A stretch of DNA of 64,000 bases from Magicicada septendecula (taxonomy: Eukaryota > Arthropoda > Insecta > Hemiptera > Cicadidae). Numbering within the stretch: the stretch's first letter is position 1; every line of letters begins with the position of its first letter. The stretch lies in contig CM068367.1 in NCBI GenBank assembly GCA_034769895.1, forward strand, positions 125,153,927-125,217,926. The letters are read 5' to 3'. Both the position numbers and the translations under genes were made by a program. The notes beneath the pieces were generated by a model that was not told the DNA's origin, searched no databases, and saw only the letters and a list, made by a program, of their open reading frames with translations. Below, piece after piece: positions 35,621-49,083 of this stretch.

Positions 35621-38210
35621 ATATCATGTATTTGGGCTGTGTCCAGATAACTTTTTTTTATTGTAGAGGAAGTCTTGAAAGATACACAACTGGAGATTTA
35701 TGAGTTTATGAGAGTTGCATGTGTCTGTAGTGATAAGCTACTTCATAGATGAAAGCGAAATCTAATTAAGGGCTTTAAGTGAAAGAATCATATTCAGAAT
35801 GAAGATTTTTAGTCAGTACTGTACTTTTCTCATTTTTTAATATACTTAAGCATTAAGTACAGACGATAGTGGACAGTATTTTCTGCAATCCACTATCTAC
35901 TAGGAAACAGTTGAACGCAAGACTGCCAAACAAATAACATGTTCATTTCTAGACAAAACACTAGAAATATTTATGATTTGGAAACCATATAATGTAAAAT
36001 ATATGTACTTTAATTTATTGTGGATTTTTTAAGAAAGAAACTACACATTTGACTAGCTCTACATTTGCTTTGTAGGGACACACGTTTCCTGTATTTTTTA
36101 AGTAAAATATGTCAGTTGTGAATTAGTTTCAATGTATGTAACTATTAAAAAGTACTTTACAACCATAGTAAGAACTGAGACGTTGTACAACTAGTCATGG
36201 CAAGTGAAAAGCATGTAGGATAAAAAAGTGGCAATATAAGGGATTAAGAGTGTCAATGATGCTGTTAGAACATGATTGGAATAAAAGGTTTAGTGAAAAG
36301 TATCCAATAAATTGACTTCAGTCGCCACCTTCATAATGAAAATGACACCTGACCTGTGAGGTCAGAATGTCACAATTTTTAATTGCCAAGGCAGACGGTT
36401 ATAGTCCACTATATTGGCAGATTATTTATGTGGAACTGAGCAATTAGCTTATTTGTCAAATTCTCCAGAAAAAGTTATCCACAAAGAATACATGCATATT
36501 TTTCAAAATTAATCAGACTTAATAATATAAGATAGGAATAGGTTAGCAATTATATTACATTTGACCCTAAAATCGTATGTGAATTATTAAGTTTCATCAG
36601 GGTTTTTTTCCAGAATCTAGCAATTTTTGTCTCTCTTCCCTTATTTTCCATTTTTCCATGTGATTATGTTATATGAAGACGCACCATATATACAGTATAG
36701 CCTCATAATATACTGTGTATATATTCATATTTTCAAAAATAGGACAGTATACGTATGTAAAATAAATATATGATAAATCATACACGTAGACTGTGTGTGG
36801 TGTGTGCAGCAAACAAAATTAGTTAAATCTATAATCACACATCCATGGCAGAAACCATGTATTGTCAGATTATATCAGTAAACAGGCATGTGTACATGTA
36901 TTTAATTTGCTATCAAGAAACAGTTTGAAGTTTTGTAAAGTTTTTTGAAATTTAATATTTACATTTTGTAAGTACCTTTCTTACAAAACTGCTTTTAGAC
37001 TTCAACATGAGATCAGTCTTAAATGTGTTAGTTGTGCTCAGCTGTTGTATATCTCCTAGATTATTTCCTCAGTCCTTCTGTTTTGACCCATCAAACCTAC
37101 TTTTAGTAGTGGCAACATATTTTCTTCATCCTCTTTAAATTGTTCCAGCCATTTTGTACACTTTGATTTAATCTTCCCTTTCAGATTGAATATTTTTTCT
37201 CCTGTTATTGTTTAATTTCTTATCATGTTTCTTTTATTCTATTCTGTAACTCCTTCGATACACTGTTATGCTTTGGATGTAACACAAATAACGTTTCCTG
37301 GTTAACTTTTTTTTTATCTACGTTGTTGCTATAATCGAAGGAGACATTGCAACCTAAATCTTTGAAGACAGTATTTATTCTGATTTCTGACTTCCAAGAT
37401 GGTATTGGACCTTACAATTCCCACTCTGGAGAAAGCTATAATCAATGTTTTGGGTACTAACATTTTCGTTTTTATAAAATGTTAAATACTTTGAAAAAAA
37501 TGTGTTAAAGAGGAGGCATTGTTTCATTACAGCAAGTGGATTACATTCATTCCCACTGTGAATTCAACCCACATTATGCCAAAAACATGATCTTGCAGGT
37601 GCATCGCTTTTGCAAAGCAGGGTGATACCCATGTATAATAATTCTTAAAAAAAAAAAACCACTGTTAAAGTATGATTTTTTGATAAACTTATTACTATAA
37701 GTCCATACGGTTCAGTGCATAAATAATTCTAACAGCAGTGATTCATTGTTCAAAATAAAATACAACCAGTTCTTATGAGATCTGTTTTCTGTCATGTAGG
37801 AAATTGTTTGCATACCTCACCACAAACTGCCTAATAATAATACAGTCAATTTCCATGTACAGAAGAGCAGATCAGAATGAAATGTTTTATGAATGATTAT
37901 ATTGAGGATCTTTTGCAAAACATTGTTGACTGATATTAGGGGTTTGTTGAGTATGTACAGGGAGAAGAGAACATCCTGTTAGCCCAGAATTTACTTTTGA
38001 GAAAATTGTATGTGTCAATTTAAAAATGGGAAATTGTGGAAAGAAATACAAAACAAAAAATTAGTAGCAAACTGTTTTGAACAAATTGATATTTATTTTA
38101 TATTGTTTTTTGTAAGTTCTTTTAAACAGTCTTTAACTTTTATCCTTCATGAATGTGAGAGAAAGCTAAAAGATTTTGCTGTTGTTTGAGATTAATAGCA
38201 TCTCTCATCT
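35621..38210. other. Intergenic sequence, no gene recognised
   Basis: AT-rich with no supported gene or terminal repeat. 37020-37340 might be decayed antisense retroelement sequence, but no motif is clear. Confidence 0.45.
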
Positions 38211-39851
38211 CCTCCATTATCCTGAATTATTGAGAGTCGACATTTTTTTTTTTTTTTTCAACATTATTTTAGTTAAATGTTATTATTTTTTATATTATTC
38301 CCTTATACAAACATTTATTAGATTAGTAATATTGTAATGGTACATATCTTTACCGAACAATAATGAAGAAAACATGACAAGATAAATTGTTTAATCATTA
38401 ACACTAAAATAAAAAAGGGATGAATCAGAGATTAAAGGAATGGGTAACTCAAAATAATAACACGATCAGACATATCCAGGTAGTCAGAACAATAACCTCT
38501 AATAATAAAGAAGTAACAAACAAACAAACCAAATGTTAAATACAGTAATACATGGCGATTTAACCTGAGTAGCCCAATAGATGGTAAGTGAGAGAGTAGA
38601 ACCAAGCCCCATAAACCAAGAATAATATAAATAATGACAACTGTAAGTGAACTAGAACTAGCCACCACACTACCACAAGAGTGTAGTAATAATAAGAATA
38701 ATAATGAACAAAGAATTAGCATGGAAATGTGAAAGTATAATCAGCCACAACACCAAGGAAGTGACATGTAAACGATGGCAAAATAAAGTGAGCCCAGAAA
38801 GAATACAAAACTAATGTTAAACCAATGAAAAAGACTAACTAATGAAAATTGTATATGATAATAATAAATGTAAAGACAGACAAGTTAAAAATATTAATTG
38901 TTAAGGACTTGAGATATAGAAGGGTACACTAACCCAAACAAATAGAGTAAACTAGGACAAATCACATTAGCACGACACAAACATATCATGTATAGTCAAA
39001 CCACACAGAGTGAGAGATTATAAATTGTAAGGAGGATGAACATTTTAAAATAAATGTAAGAAAGAGAGTTTTGAATAAGCAATACACTAATCTTTACCCA
39101 CCAGTAACCCTAAAACAAGATTGAGTGCAAAGTGTTAGTGTTAATACCCCGAAGTGAGAATAAACCCCATTAAAAAGTGATAAACACGGATAAAACTGTA
39201 ATCAAAGTTTATAAGTGCATAAACTAGGTTATAAGTTATAAATGAGTGAGATCTGATAATGGTCAAACGCAGGAAGGACTGTGATAGTTGATAGGCCAAT
39301 GTGAGTGGACACCCAAAATGTAACTAAATAAACTAATAGTGTTAAAATTAAGTTAGCTTTAGTGATAACTGATTATCATGGTTTTAAATGTGTGTCAATT
39401 AATGTAACAAGTGACTATTAAGATTATTAGGAAAGTAAGAAAGATAGACTATCAGTGTGTCAATTCACCATATAGAAAATGTCAGTAATATTAAGGGATA
39501 AAAACAATGAATAATCATGATAAGAGTTAATAAGACATAGTGAAATGGTATTAGGTACCATTAGTTAATAAAACAGTGTCAGATAAGCTTAGTAATAAGG
39601 ATTTTCTATAATAATCAAAATAATTAATTAAGGTTTAGATGTTTGTTTTCTTTTAATGATACTATAAAATAATTATTACCCACTGAAGAGTATGAGTGGA
39701 TAATAAAAGGTAAATAATTATGTTTTAATGAGTAAGATTTATGTTTCAAGAGAATTATGTTTTAATGAATAAAAATTATATCTATGGGAATTGTTAAAAC
39801 CATAAGATGCTATGTTATATGATGCAATAAACAAGAAACAAAATAAAAACA
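38211..39851. other. A-rich repeat-like sequence, no gene recognised
   Basis: Strand-biased A-rich sequence with many short GTTAATAA/GATAA words from about 38420 to 39840 and no coding signal. The bias suggests an unclassified non-coding repeat. Confidence 0.4.
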
Positions 39852-41365
39852 ATCAATATTGCACACCACTATATAAAAATTATTCCGATTAGCGCTTTCA
39901 AGCTTCACAGCTCATCGTCAGATCAGGAATAGGCAGAAAATATGTAATACCCAACCCTTCACCCCTCTCCCCCACCCTGCTCACCCACAACAAACTAAAA
40001 ATTAATGACCCTTCCCCACCCCCTAAACTCTGTCTCACCATCTGTACAGTTACATATTTTTCTAGTAAATTCCTGGTGTTTCAGTGTGTGTGTGTGTGTG
40101 GATCCTTTTAAACTACCCTCTTCCTCTCCACACACATGGGTCAGTCACATACCCTTATTTTAAAACAACCAATTAGTACTATGAAATATAATTCTTAATC
40201 TTATCTATCTGCCCTCTCTCATTTACTTCTTAATCATGTTATAAAATATTTCTTCATTATCAAATTTAATTTTAATATTAATTAAATTGTCTAACCCTTT
40301 TTCTCTTTCTTTCAATATTTCTAACTCCTCTCTAAGCTTCCTTTCAACTGTGTTATTTACTACTTTTACAATTTCGTATTCTTCCAAAGGATTAACAAAC
40401 TTGTGGTTGTCTTCTATGAAATGTCTTGCATATAACGAATTGGTTGTTCTATTACCTTCTCCTCGTTTGTGGTCAGACAACCTGCATGCGAATTTTCGTT
40501 TTGTCTCCCCTAGGTACACTTTGTTGCAGTCTTTACATTTTAATTTATAAATTCCGCTTTTCTGTAATACTGGAATTTTTTCTATATTCTTATTCCTTAT
40601 CTTATCAAATACCGTTTCACATTTTTTAATAGCTATATCTACTCCATATTTATTAAAACATTTTATAATTTTTCTAGTATGTGAACCTATGTATGTCAAT
40701 GACCCTGCATAATTCTTTTGTTCTGGTTCTATTTTAGCTTTTTGTATGTTGACCCTTTTCATAACTTTATCCACTATGTTGGTGCTATAATTATTATTCC
40801 TTACAATTCCCTTTATCGTTTTTAACTCCCTATCTTTTGATTCGGTCTCTTTTAAACACTTCTGAGCTCTGTAACAAAAGGAATTGATTGCCGCCATTTT
40901 ATATCTGTATGGGTGGTACGACTCTCTTGGTATAATTATATCAGAATACGACTCTTTCCTAAATATCCCAAACTGTAGTTTCTCATTATCTTTAATTTCT
41001 ATGTTTAAATCTAAGTAATTTATTTGCTTACCTCCTATCTCTTCCTTAAATTGTAAGTTTTTATCCTTATTATTTACCTCCTTTATAAACTCATGCACTT
41101 CTATGCTTCCTTCCCAAACTACTAATACATCATCAACGTATCTAGACCATAATTTTATATTGTCTTTATAATTTTTAGTTTGTTGTGGGTGAGCAGGGTG
41201 GGGGAGAGGGGTGAAGGGTTGGGTATTACATATTTTCTGCCTATTCCTGATCTGACGATGAGCTGTGAAGCTTGAAAGCGCTAATCGGAATAATTTTTAT
41301 ATAGTGGTGTGCAATATTGATCATTCTGATTGTGATTTCAACCACTAACACAAATTTCTTCATTA
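39852..41365 (-). mobile_element. Penelope-like element with inverted terminal repeats
   Basis: Inverted repeats of 153 bp (39852-40004 and 41169-41321) flank a PLE reading frame on the minus strand. Each arm has a C-rich/G-rich block and the CTGACGATGAGCTGTGAAGC hairpin module. The right arm's similarity to the remnant at 590-715 extends to about 41365. Inverted pseudo-LTRs with a 5'-truncated body are a recognised PLE configuration. Confidence 0.88.
40223..41168 (-). pseudogene. PLE reverse transcriptase (C-terminal part) plus GIY-YIG endonuclease
   Basis: The open frame begins inside the element, not at a true start, because the body is truncated. RYVDDVLVVW (YVDD codons at 41129-41140) is the RT active site. 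Then come INYLDLNI, YHPYRYKMAAINS, and a GIY-YIG domain: GIYKLKCKDCNKVYLGETKRKF with the CxxC insertion typical of Penelope, LSDHKRGEG and the ARHFIEDNHKF segment with conserved His/Asn. The frame is open for about 315 codons to its stop at 40223. The active-site and nuclease motifs are intact, but the RT fingers and palm start are absent, so it cannot act alone. Confidence 0.92.
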
Positions 41366-41728
41366 AAAATAAATACAGTCAGATACAATGACACTAAAAG
41401 GCAGTTATGACAGTATACAAATTAACATATGAAACCAATAAAATCACACACAATTACTAGAACAGACAAACATTGAGCAAATAAACAGAATCATGTATTA
41501 AAACAATCAGGACCCATACAGGGGGAGAATAAAATGTAATCTCAGTAATTAAAGAAAAAATAGTCAATTGCTATCTAAGCCTAGGCAGATTCCCAACAGT
41601 CAAACTACAAAAGACTTCAAATTTTAGAATTAAACACTGACATTAGTAAGACTAAGCCACATAAACTATGAAATACAATTAGACTATCATGTTAAGGCAG
41701 GAATATTATGATAATAATGTAAATTAAG
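41366..41728. other. A-rich sequence, no gene recognised
   Basis: Composition matches 38420-39840, as if the PLE had inserted into one A-rich repeat. Confidence 0.4.
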
Positions 41729-42583
41729 AAATATCGGTATGGAGAACCATACATGACTTCCATATTCTAAGATTTATATTTAAAATCATTTTCGAAATGA
41801 AATATTACCATAGAAACTACTTCTTTCTACTTACTGCTTCAGCCTTAACCACAGTACTGTGGTCACTAACGTATACCACCTCACGTTATCGCACTCGATT
41901 TTCACTGATGATGGAAGTCGATGGCATTGCCGAAATGTCTGGTTTTGTAGAAAACCTTGCACTACGGCCAAATATCCCGGGAAGGAATTTTAACAAAAAC
42001 TACTTCTTTGTTGCCGATAACGTACACATATATATCAGTGGCGAAGTTACATGGAGGCAATTGAGGCAATGCCTACCCTAAAAAATTCTGTAGAATAAAA
42101 ATTATAAATACGTATGAACTACATAACGTAAAGATTATACAGTGTTACTGCGACTGTCAAATTTATTAAACCAAAACGTGCTTTATTGAGCGACCGCTAG
42201 ATGGTGACAGGTGAGATTCGGCATAGTTCGTTTAAAGCGAATGAGGCAACCTGAACTTGCCTCAGCATTTTTTGTATACATCGTATGTAAGCAATGTAGT
42301 AGTGTGATAGGGAAGTGTAGGGAGGGGGGATTGTCCCGCGCTGTACACATAGAGCGTTGAGGCATGCCTCACTTCTGTGGTCCAAACAGTTAAGTTAAAG
42401 CGCCTGTGTTGTTTCTAAGTGTTTATTTTATGCGGTTATTAAAAGTGTCACTGTTATTCCGTTGAACTAACAGATGATCAAGATTGTTATTTGAATTATT
42501 TGTAACATTAAACATATATATAGAAACTAATCAAGTTTAAAAATTTGAAGTTCAATCAGTTGTATTATTGTGTATGACTAATA

Positions 42584-42820
42584 CAAGGATTGTTCAATAG
42601 AAACATGTATAGAGCCGTAAAGCATTTTTTATTCAACGATTTTAAAAGAAGTCTCCAATAACATTAAGACATGAGTTCCACTGTTGCGCTAACCTGTAGA
42701 TTCCCTGCTAGTAAAATTCTTACGGCTGTTTGTGGAACCATTCGGTTACAGCAAACTCTACCTCAGCGTCCGATTTGAACCACCGTCCTTTTAGTGATTT
42801 CTTAAAAAAAATTTAAGTTA
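42584..42820 (-). pseudogene. Mariner transposase C-terminal remnant
   Basis: Read on the minus strand, the sequence encodes FKSDAEVEFAVTEWF, then IYRLAQQWNSC and NVIGDFF after one stop. This matches the last ~45 residues of mariner transposases. A TA precedes the AAGGATTGTTCAATAG terminus at 42584. The rest of the transposase is absent. A 94-codon frame at 41797-42081 just left of it has no recognised domain. Confidence 0.65.
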
Positions 42821-42981
42821 AGATTACCTACCCATTCATTAACTACTAGCTTCGCCAGTAAGCAAATTGATGTCCATTTTTTCGGCTTGCACGCGTTATG
42901 TTGGTGTGGGTTTCGGCACTTTCCATTTAAAAAGCGTGCAAATGTAAGAAAATAAACATGAGTGAGGCCAGAAATAACGTG

Positions 42982-43084
<103 letters not shown>

Positions 43085-44019
43085 CTGCCTTTTTATTGCT
43101 GTATTAAATGAAAAATATTATATTACATTAAAATGAAAAAATTATAATTGCCTGGCAACAAAATTATTTTATTTTTAACAATTACCATTGTTTCAAAAAG
43201 GTTAAATAAATTTTTAAGTACTTTACTCTTGTTAAAACGTAAAAGGTTGCAGGTAAACTACCCCTTCCCCTTAACCGATCTTCACCAAAATCGAAAGTCC
43301 TTGAGACCTCTACAATTCAGGGACGTATGCAAAATATTATTTGATTCTGTTTGAATTTGCGGCTGTTATCGTTTGCCATAGAAAATATGCTTGATAAAAA
43401 AACGTTGCAGGTAAACTACCCCTTCCCCTTAACCGATCTTCACCAAAAACAATAGGTCTTGAGTACTCTACAATTTAGGGCTGTATGCAAATAATCTTTT
43501 GATTCTGTTTGAATTTGCGGCTGTTATCGTTTGCCATAGGAAATACCCTTGTTAAAACATAAAACGTTACAGGTAAACTACCCCTTTCCCTTAACCGATC
43601 TTCACCAAAAACAATAGGTCTTGAGAACTCTACAATTCAGGGCTGTATACGAAACATTATTTAATTCTGTTTGAATTTGCGGCTGTTATCGTTTGCCAAA
43701 AAAAAAAATTTCCCTTGATAAAAAAAAACCGTTGCAGGTAAACTACCCCTTTCCCTCAACCGATCTTCACCAAAAACAATAGGTCGTGAGTACTCTACAA
43801 ATCAGGGCTGTATGCAAAAAATTATTTGATTCTGTTTGAATTTGCGGCAGTTATCATTTGCCATAGAAAAAAAATCTACAGACAGACACACACACAGACA
43901 CTTTTCGGAAAACGACTTTTTTTCATGTTTTGAGTGTAGTAGAATCAGAATCTGCAATAATCTCGAACACGATTTTTTTTGCCATCACCATACTTCCATT
44001 CCTTAAGGAATATGGAAGT

Positions 44020-47000
44020 AAAACAGTATAATTAAATAAAATCCACAAAACTGTCAAAATGTTGATACCTAAGTAAATACTGTAGTATTGGATGTCAAAT
44101 TAATCCTTGAGCCAAAATATGAACAGTGGTAATAATATTTACTACTAAAAAGGGAGTACTGAAGATTAATTACATTTAGAAGATCTGTGACCATTTTAAA
44201 TAAAAATTCAAATATCTTAACAATGATCTCAAGCCAATTTCAGCCAATCAAAAATTGTGAGTTACCATGACAACAACCGTGTATTGACTAATTTTCAGTT
44301 AGGAACAATAATAACTGTAGTGACGCTAAACTGGAGAGAAGCCACGCCGTGAAGGGCACAAATTTTTGACTCTAAAACAGTATAAGTGCCCATAAGTCGA
44401 TGAAGAAGGACGAGAATAACTGACGAGAGGACATTCCAACCAAACTATACCAAGGACCAGCGCGGAATTAATCTAGATGACCAAAAAATATATGGAATCC
44501 GACCAGAAGAAGACGCCAACCATTCCCGAAGCCCAAGACTGAAGAAGGAAGAACCGACATCAACCCATTACACCACTTGGACGACTGACAATACATCTTT
44601 TATCTACTAACGTTGAGTATTGCTGAATTTTTTTTTTTTTTTTTTAAAAAAAAGGCAAATTCTCTTTCACAAAATTATAACTAAATGATAAAACTCTCAC
44701 TATCACTGAAGGTATTTTCAAGGATTGATAAAATAAAAAAGTAACTTTGTAAACACTGAATGACCAAATGATAACCTATGTATACACCAACGACACTGTC
44801 AATTCAACACCACAATATTTAATTTATAGTAAACCTTGTTTAATTTTAATGATCACGTACTTTAAATGATATGATCTAATTTTGTTATCTTGTTAGATAA
44901 ACCTCTGTTTCGTACTTAAAAGAACCCTATAGGCAGATTTATTTTGTAAAATAATAACCACACTGTCTTGCAGCTAATATAAACATTGTACTGCCAACCC
45001 AGCGATCCGCTGATTGAGTGAATATTGCCGAGGCTAAAATCATTGTATAAATTATTAATTTTATGAAACGTTAACAAAAAATAACCAGTCAAAAGCCTAA
45101 TAAAAGAGTGTGTACCGATAACAACTGTCCATTATTTACTTGTAAAGAATATTATGCATGTTTTGTTTACTAGCAGTGGGTCAACATAACCAACGTTATC
45201 TCAACTTGGCAACACGTTTCCCCCACTCAGATGAGAATCAGTAACAAGCCAGACGGCGAGCGATTCGAATTTACAATAGTGCAATATCAAACTATACAAA
45301 TAAAAACTTTTGTTTTCACGAAAAACAATTTGGCGCCTATCCGGAATTACGAAAGAGTGAGAAGGGACAGGTAAGGCACACAGGCTACCAGACGCTTCCG
45401 AACGACACCATTTACGTTCGCAAAACACCTTACGAAAACTTCCAATTCCAAAAATAAACTAGATAAGACACATAAACACAGGTAAGGGGTGGTTACAATA
45501 TGCACACTGCTTTTAGGTAAAATAACCTACATAGTGGAAGTAATAATATATTGGCAATGATATTATACAAAGTTATTACAAATTTAAAACATTTGTCAGT
45601 CCAGCAAAGTGAACTAATGAAAAATATTTAAGTCCTGAGTCCTGTTTAAGCTGAATGGAATATATTACCAAATTTATGGTAAATAAAGTTAACATTCCGC
45701 TCAAATATGCTGCTGCATTGTGCACTTTACCCAACTAAACCTCATCCTTGTATTTGTAATGGCAAGAGGATGAGAAAAGTGGATGCAGTCAGTGAATAAC
45801 TTAGTACCTTGGAAAATTCTACTGAGATCTGTTGAGTTAGTAAACTGCTTTTTTTTATTTTGGCAGTGTTGGAAGTCATTATTATGTAATGTAGATTATA
45901 ATGCAAAGGAGTATATATCTGATGTCTTCTGTTGTGTACTGATTAAGGAACACCAATATTTTGTTATGGAATAAAACTGCTAGGAGGTGGTGGCTTGTGT
46001 GTGATAAGCTGATCGAGACTGGCACCATGATTCAGATTTTTTGTCAGTGTTGATTTAAAAATAAAGAAACCAGAATTGTGGTGTGAGTACTGGAAAGGAA
46101 GTCATAAAGTTATCATTGTCTGGAAAAAATGACACAGTCTGTGTAGTCACTGTCCTTATCAGCAGAGAAGTGTCATTAGTGAATGAATAATTTTGCAAGA
46201 CAGGAAGTTATGATATATATGTCTGCTCTCTGCTGTAAAAGACAGATTAAGTGGCAGAGGCAGAGATATTAATAAAATATTTCCTTTTGCTAATTATATT
46301 TTGATGATTGGCCAGTATAAAAAAAGTAATGATGATGTGATATGAAAATTCCCCTCTTGCAGGAACCAGAAAAATTTTATTTAAAACATAATATTAAATG
46401 TTACCACTTCTCCCATCCCTAGAGTTCTTTCTGCTTCCTCCATATTAACTAATCATACATGGTTTTAAACTGGTTTTGGGACCAGTGTGGTGATTAGTTG
46501 AGGATGGATTCTTACTATACTGAGTGCGAGCCAGCCATTTCTACATATTTGTGAATATGCTCGTAAAGTAACTATGCCCATGCTATATTAAACTAACAAA
46601 CACAGGTTGCTATTACAACTGTCTTTCACTAATTAGGCAAACCACAAACAGCGAGCTTCCATACACCATCATTGCTAGGATGCTCAGTCCTAAAAGAGTT
46701 TAAATGAATTTTATTCAGTGAATATCAGTAGATTATTTGACACATGGATTAGGTTTTCTATATCTCAGTGGCAGCTGGTGTTATGATTGCAAAGTTGCAC
46801 AACCAGAGTTCAGAATAATTAAATTACAAAGTAAAATATGAAAACATAAAGCAGATAAAAGTGCTATTAATTTCAGTGGAAACCATGTTAGTTACTGTGT
46901 GATCAACGTTCATGTACAATTCAAATGTGGCGCCTACCCTGGTGATGTACTGTTATCTGCAGCTTTAACGGAGAATGGCAGAGCTCACAGTACGCACAGG

Positions 47001-47467
47001 GGAGTAAAAAGACGATTAATCCACCATCTGTAAACAATAATATAAATTGTAAAGTCAATGGTTAGTTTAATCAAACCTTTAAAACTGATTATTATAGAAA
47101 CAGCAGGTAGAATGGTTGTGATGATAAAAAGTGCTTTATTTTGTTTTCATTATTTATTTTTTAGAATGGATACCTCTGGTCAAAATTTGGAATTCGCAGA
47201 TATTTTATAGTACATTGGTGAAAGAATTAAAAAAAAAACAATAGGCATCAAATGTTCATTAATAAAGAATACTTTACATACATTTATTGCTCTTTTATGT
47301 TACAATTATCATAGCAGATCAGGTAGGCAGTGAACATATATGTTCTGCACGACAATAGAGTACTGTAGCTATTTAAATGTGTCCTTTGGCTCCCCACTCC
47401 TACTCAACCAGCGCTAATCATACACAAGTGCTATCACCAAAACTTTTAACCCACTAGTTGCCAGCGA
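44020..47467. other. Intergenic sequence with an LTR/primer-site-like patch
   Basis: No supported gene. 45180-45430 is GC-richer and contains TTTGGCGCCTATCCGG (45328), like a gypsy primer site; it could be the end of a solo LTR, but no partner is present. A poly-T/A run lies at 44629-44653. The 63-75 codon frames here show no domain. Confidence 0.4.
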
Positions 47468-47469
47468 TA

Positions 47470-49081
47470 CAGTAGAGTCCCATTATCCGACATTCCGTTT
47501 TAACCGATATAGTTCCAAAACATCAGAGAATAAGTATAATGAAAATGAGAACTCTTGAAACAACAGAATTTGGTGGTGACTATTCTTCCATTACTACAGT
47601 GAATTCCTGGATATGAGGTAGCTACAATGGAAGATGTTGTTAAATGGATGAATAGTGATCATCAAACTGAAGTGACAGATGATGAAACAGTTCAGCTTGT
47701 TAACTGTGACAAACTGAAGTCGATGATGAGCAATCAACTGAAGACAGTAATAATTGATGTGTTAAAATGACCCATGCAGACTGCAGACAGTGACCGCGGG
47801 GCATACAGTACCCCAGTGTATAGTTAGTGTTATTTTTTTAGTGTGTGAGTAATTTTACTTCTTTGTGTTTTTTTTTATAAATAACTTTGTATATATTGTT
47901 CTGTATGTGTAAAATGAATTATGTGCTTACCAAAGAAAATATTTTATTAGAATTAGAAATGCCATACTCTGATACTTCCAATAACACTGACGATACATCA
48001 GGTGGTGAAGGTGAAATAGACTGTGTTGTGTTGAAGAAGATATTTTTTTGCCCTATGCATTGATAAGTATACTCCTGAACCAGAAAGCAAAGATGAGGCA
48101 ATAAAAGATACATTGGTTAACAGAAAAAGACGAAGGATTATGAATGATAAAAACAATATTCAGTTTGGTAGCTTGAATGATATGTGTATTATCCATACAA
48201 ATGTTCAGAATGTTAATGAAGAGCAACCCTCGTGCAGTATGGCTGATAACATTGCAGTACAAGATAATGTTTCCCTACAAAGAAAAAACAAATACTGCTA
48301 GTCGTCGGAACCAGTAGTACTTTTCATAGAAAAGCCTGTACAGAAACTTTTTGAAAAATGTAATTGTCATGATTAGGGATCACAGAAACGCATACAAATT
48401 CAGTTTTCTTTTTAAAAACATATATTATGTAGTAAAAATAATCTGCTCTTGTAATTCAACATGTTTTTTTAGTAAAATAAGTCACAATTTGTTAAAATGT
48501 GTACTTTTATTTGGGGCTGATAAGCTCTAGATATGGGCTACGGGGGTTATTTTGACAATGCCCTAATATACGGTTAATGATCCTAAAGAATAGGTATAGG
48601 GTTCCAGGGTTAAAATACATTGAGCAGCAAGACGAAGCCTCCAGCACAGATGTAAGGCATCTAATGAGATGGCGTGACATAGCAGCTAGAAAACGCCGAG
48701 CAATACCAGGAAAACAGTTATCAATTACAAATTTTTTCCAAAGAACATAACTCTATGTCTTGAGATAGGCCTAATTTAAATGTATATGTTTACAAATAAA
48801 AATACATGTATAATAAATTCATTGTTTCTTTTTTAATTTTTATTTTAGTTTTTCAATTATACAATTGAATTATTTCTTTTTCATAAATCCATTGTACTGA
48901 ATAACGTTTTTAAAACATAACTGTTTTTGTTTTGAAGTGAGTCTACTGTAAATTTATACGTTTATAAATAAAAATACGTTTGGTAAGTGCGATATTTCAT
49001 TAAAAATGTGTTTATGGCTTTGTTTCCCTATTATCTGACATTGACATAGCCCATTTATGTCACATAACTGAGACTCTACTG
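47470..49081 (+). mobile_element. Tigger-type element split by a piggyBac-type insertion
   Basis: Left end CAGTAGAGTCCCATTATCC, right end on the complement CAGTAGAGTCTCAGTTAT, with TA on both sides (47468-47469, 49082-49083). Inside is the acidic C-terminal part of a Tigger/jerky-like transposase: GYEVATMEDVVKWM (about 47615), then, beyond the nested insertion, an RHLMRWRDIAARKRRAIPGK segment and a TNFF tail ending near 48750. The DNA-binding and catalytic domains are missing, so it is an internally deleted, non-autonomous copy. Confidence 0.85.
47766..48609 (+). mobile_element. piggyBac-type insertion at TTAA
   Basis: TTAA flanks both ends (47762-47765 and 48610-48613). The right end on the complement begins CCCTGGAACCCTATACC, typical of piggyBac termini; the left end is diverged. 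From about 47911 a frame starts MNYVLTKENILLELEMPYSD and continues acidic and Asp/Ser-rich, like the N-terminal region of piggyBac transposases, then ends by 48055. No DDD catalytic core is present, so this is a deleted copy. Excision with one TTAA rejoins the host Tigger frame. Confidence 0.7.
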
Positions 49082-49083
49082 TA

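Noticed and set aside
38420..39840. A-rich strand-biased region as an lncRNA or gene
   Set aside because: There is compositional bias but no exon, promoter or conserved structure to support a call.
45328..45343. A complete LTR retrotransposon starting at the TGGCGCC phrase
   Set aside because: No second LTR, gag or pol sequence follows; the phrase alone is insufficient.
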